Of a stretch of DNA of 64,000 nucleotides, positions 63,912 to 64,000 are shown piece after piece; position 1 is the first letter of the stretch, and each line of letters starts with the position of its first letter. The position numbers and the translations under genes were made by a program. The notes beneath the pieces are model-generated. The model searched no databases, was not told the DNA's origin, and saw only the letters and a list, made by a program, of their open reading frames with translations. The stretch spans positions 2,480,001 through 2,544,000 of the forward strand of contig NC_021182.1 in NCBI RefSeq assembly GCF_000389635.1. The letters are read 5' to 3'. This DNA is from Clostridium pasteurianum BC1. GTDB taxonomy: Bacteria > Bacillota > Clostridia > Clostridiales > Clostridiaceae.

Positions 63912-64000
63912 AAGATTAAATATTCAAATAGATAGAGCTAAGGAACTTTATGAAAAATATGGAACATTGGCGAGGGCAGCATTGAGCTTAGGTTGTTCTC
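63904..64000 (+). CDS. Partial phage gene running off the window
   Basis: An ORF beginning MGKRLNIQIDRAKELYEK and continuing past the end, overlapping the previous stop by 8 bases. The part seen (YGTLARAALSLGCS) resembles a helix-turn-helix, as in small phage DNA-binding proteins, but it is too short to name. Confidence 0.5.
   Translation, partial: MGKRLNIQIDRAKELYEKYGTLARAALSLGCS

Noticed and set aside
1-64000. tRNA, rRNA, 4.5S, tmRNA or RNase P RNA genes
   Set aside because: I looked for T-loop signatures and conserved cores by eye and saw none; a covariance search was not possible.

Overview
The window is strongly AT-rich, uses Shine-Dalgarno-led genes with frequent GTG/TTG starts, and keeps the Firmicute gene order around priA-def-fmt-rsmB-rlmN-prpC-prkC-rsgA-rpe-thiN-spoVM-rpmB and rnc-smc-ftsY-ylxM-ffh-rpsP-rimM-trmD-rplS. 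Spore genes (spoVM, ylbJ, Spo0E-like) plus a pta-ackA pair point to an anaerobic, spore-forming Clostridium. I saw no rRNA or tRNA gene. The species is not assigned.

Layout. 0.1-45.2 kb is core chromosome, almost all on the + strand: aminotransferase; yicC-remA-gmk-rpoZ-coaBC; priA-def-fmt; a zinc peptidase; rsmB-rlmN-PP2C phosphatase-PASTA kinase-rsgA-rpe-thiN; spoVM and divergent rpmB; asp23 and yloV; recG; rsmD-coaD; ylbJ and tmcAL on the - strand; pta-ackA; yceD-rpmF-plsX-acpP; rnc-radical SAM-smc; ftsY-ylxM-ffh-rpsP-khpA-rimM-trmD-rplS; lepB-rbgA-rnhB. Three dispersed structured repeat families (A, B, C) sit in its intergenic gaps, and two copies form the 3' ends of genes.

45.2-50.6 kb is an accessory stretch between rnhB and yifB. 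It holds a frameshifted Asp/Tyr and poly-Arg protein, decayed fragments of mobile-element genes, an NlpC/P60 hydrolase, a polysaccharide deacetylase, a cold-shock protein, a membrane microprotein and a P-loop kinase.

50.6 kb to the window end is a prophage-like element inserted in yifB (comM). Only the 3' part of yifB is present (about 50611-51088). A large serine recombinase abuts the junction, and its last ~34 codons are read from yifB DNA in another frame. The left arm (- strand) carries repressor, ImmA/IrrE peptidase, a voltage-gated-type K+ channel, a Spo0E-like phosphatase, an agrD-agrC-agrB cassette with no response regulator, a PhzF-like enzyme and the recombinase. The right arm (+ strand) carries a Cro-like gene, short early genes, a second Spo0E-like gene, an SbcC-like ATPase, RecT and an MBL-fold protein. 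Operator repeats (GTTGCC-N5-GATAAC type) lie between the arms.

The most interesting system is the lysogenic arm. It encodes a peptide predicted to form a Ser-based five-residue lactone (STLSG), its sensor kinase and processing protease (agrB has a probable 1-nt deletion), and two Spo0E-like phosphatases. Together these suggest an element that senses lysogen density and acts on Spo0A-controlled sporulation. That link is inference.
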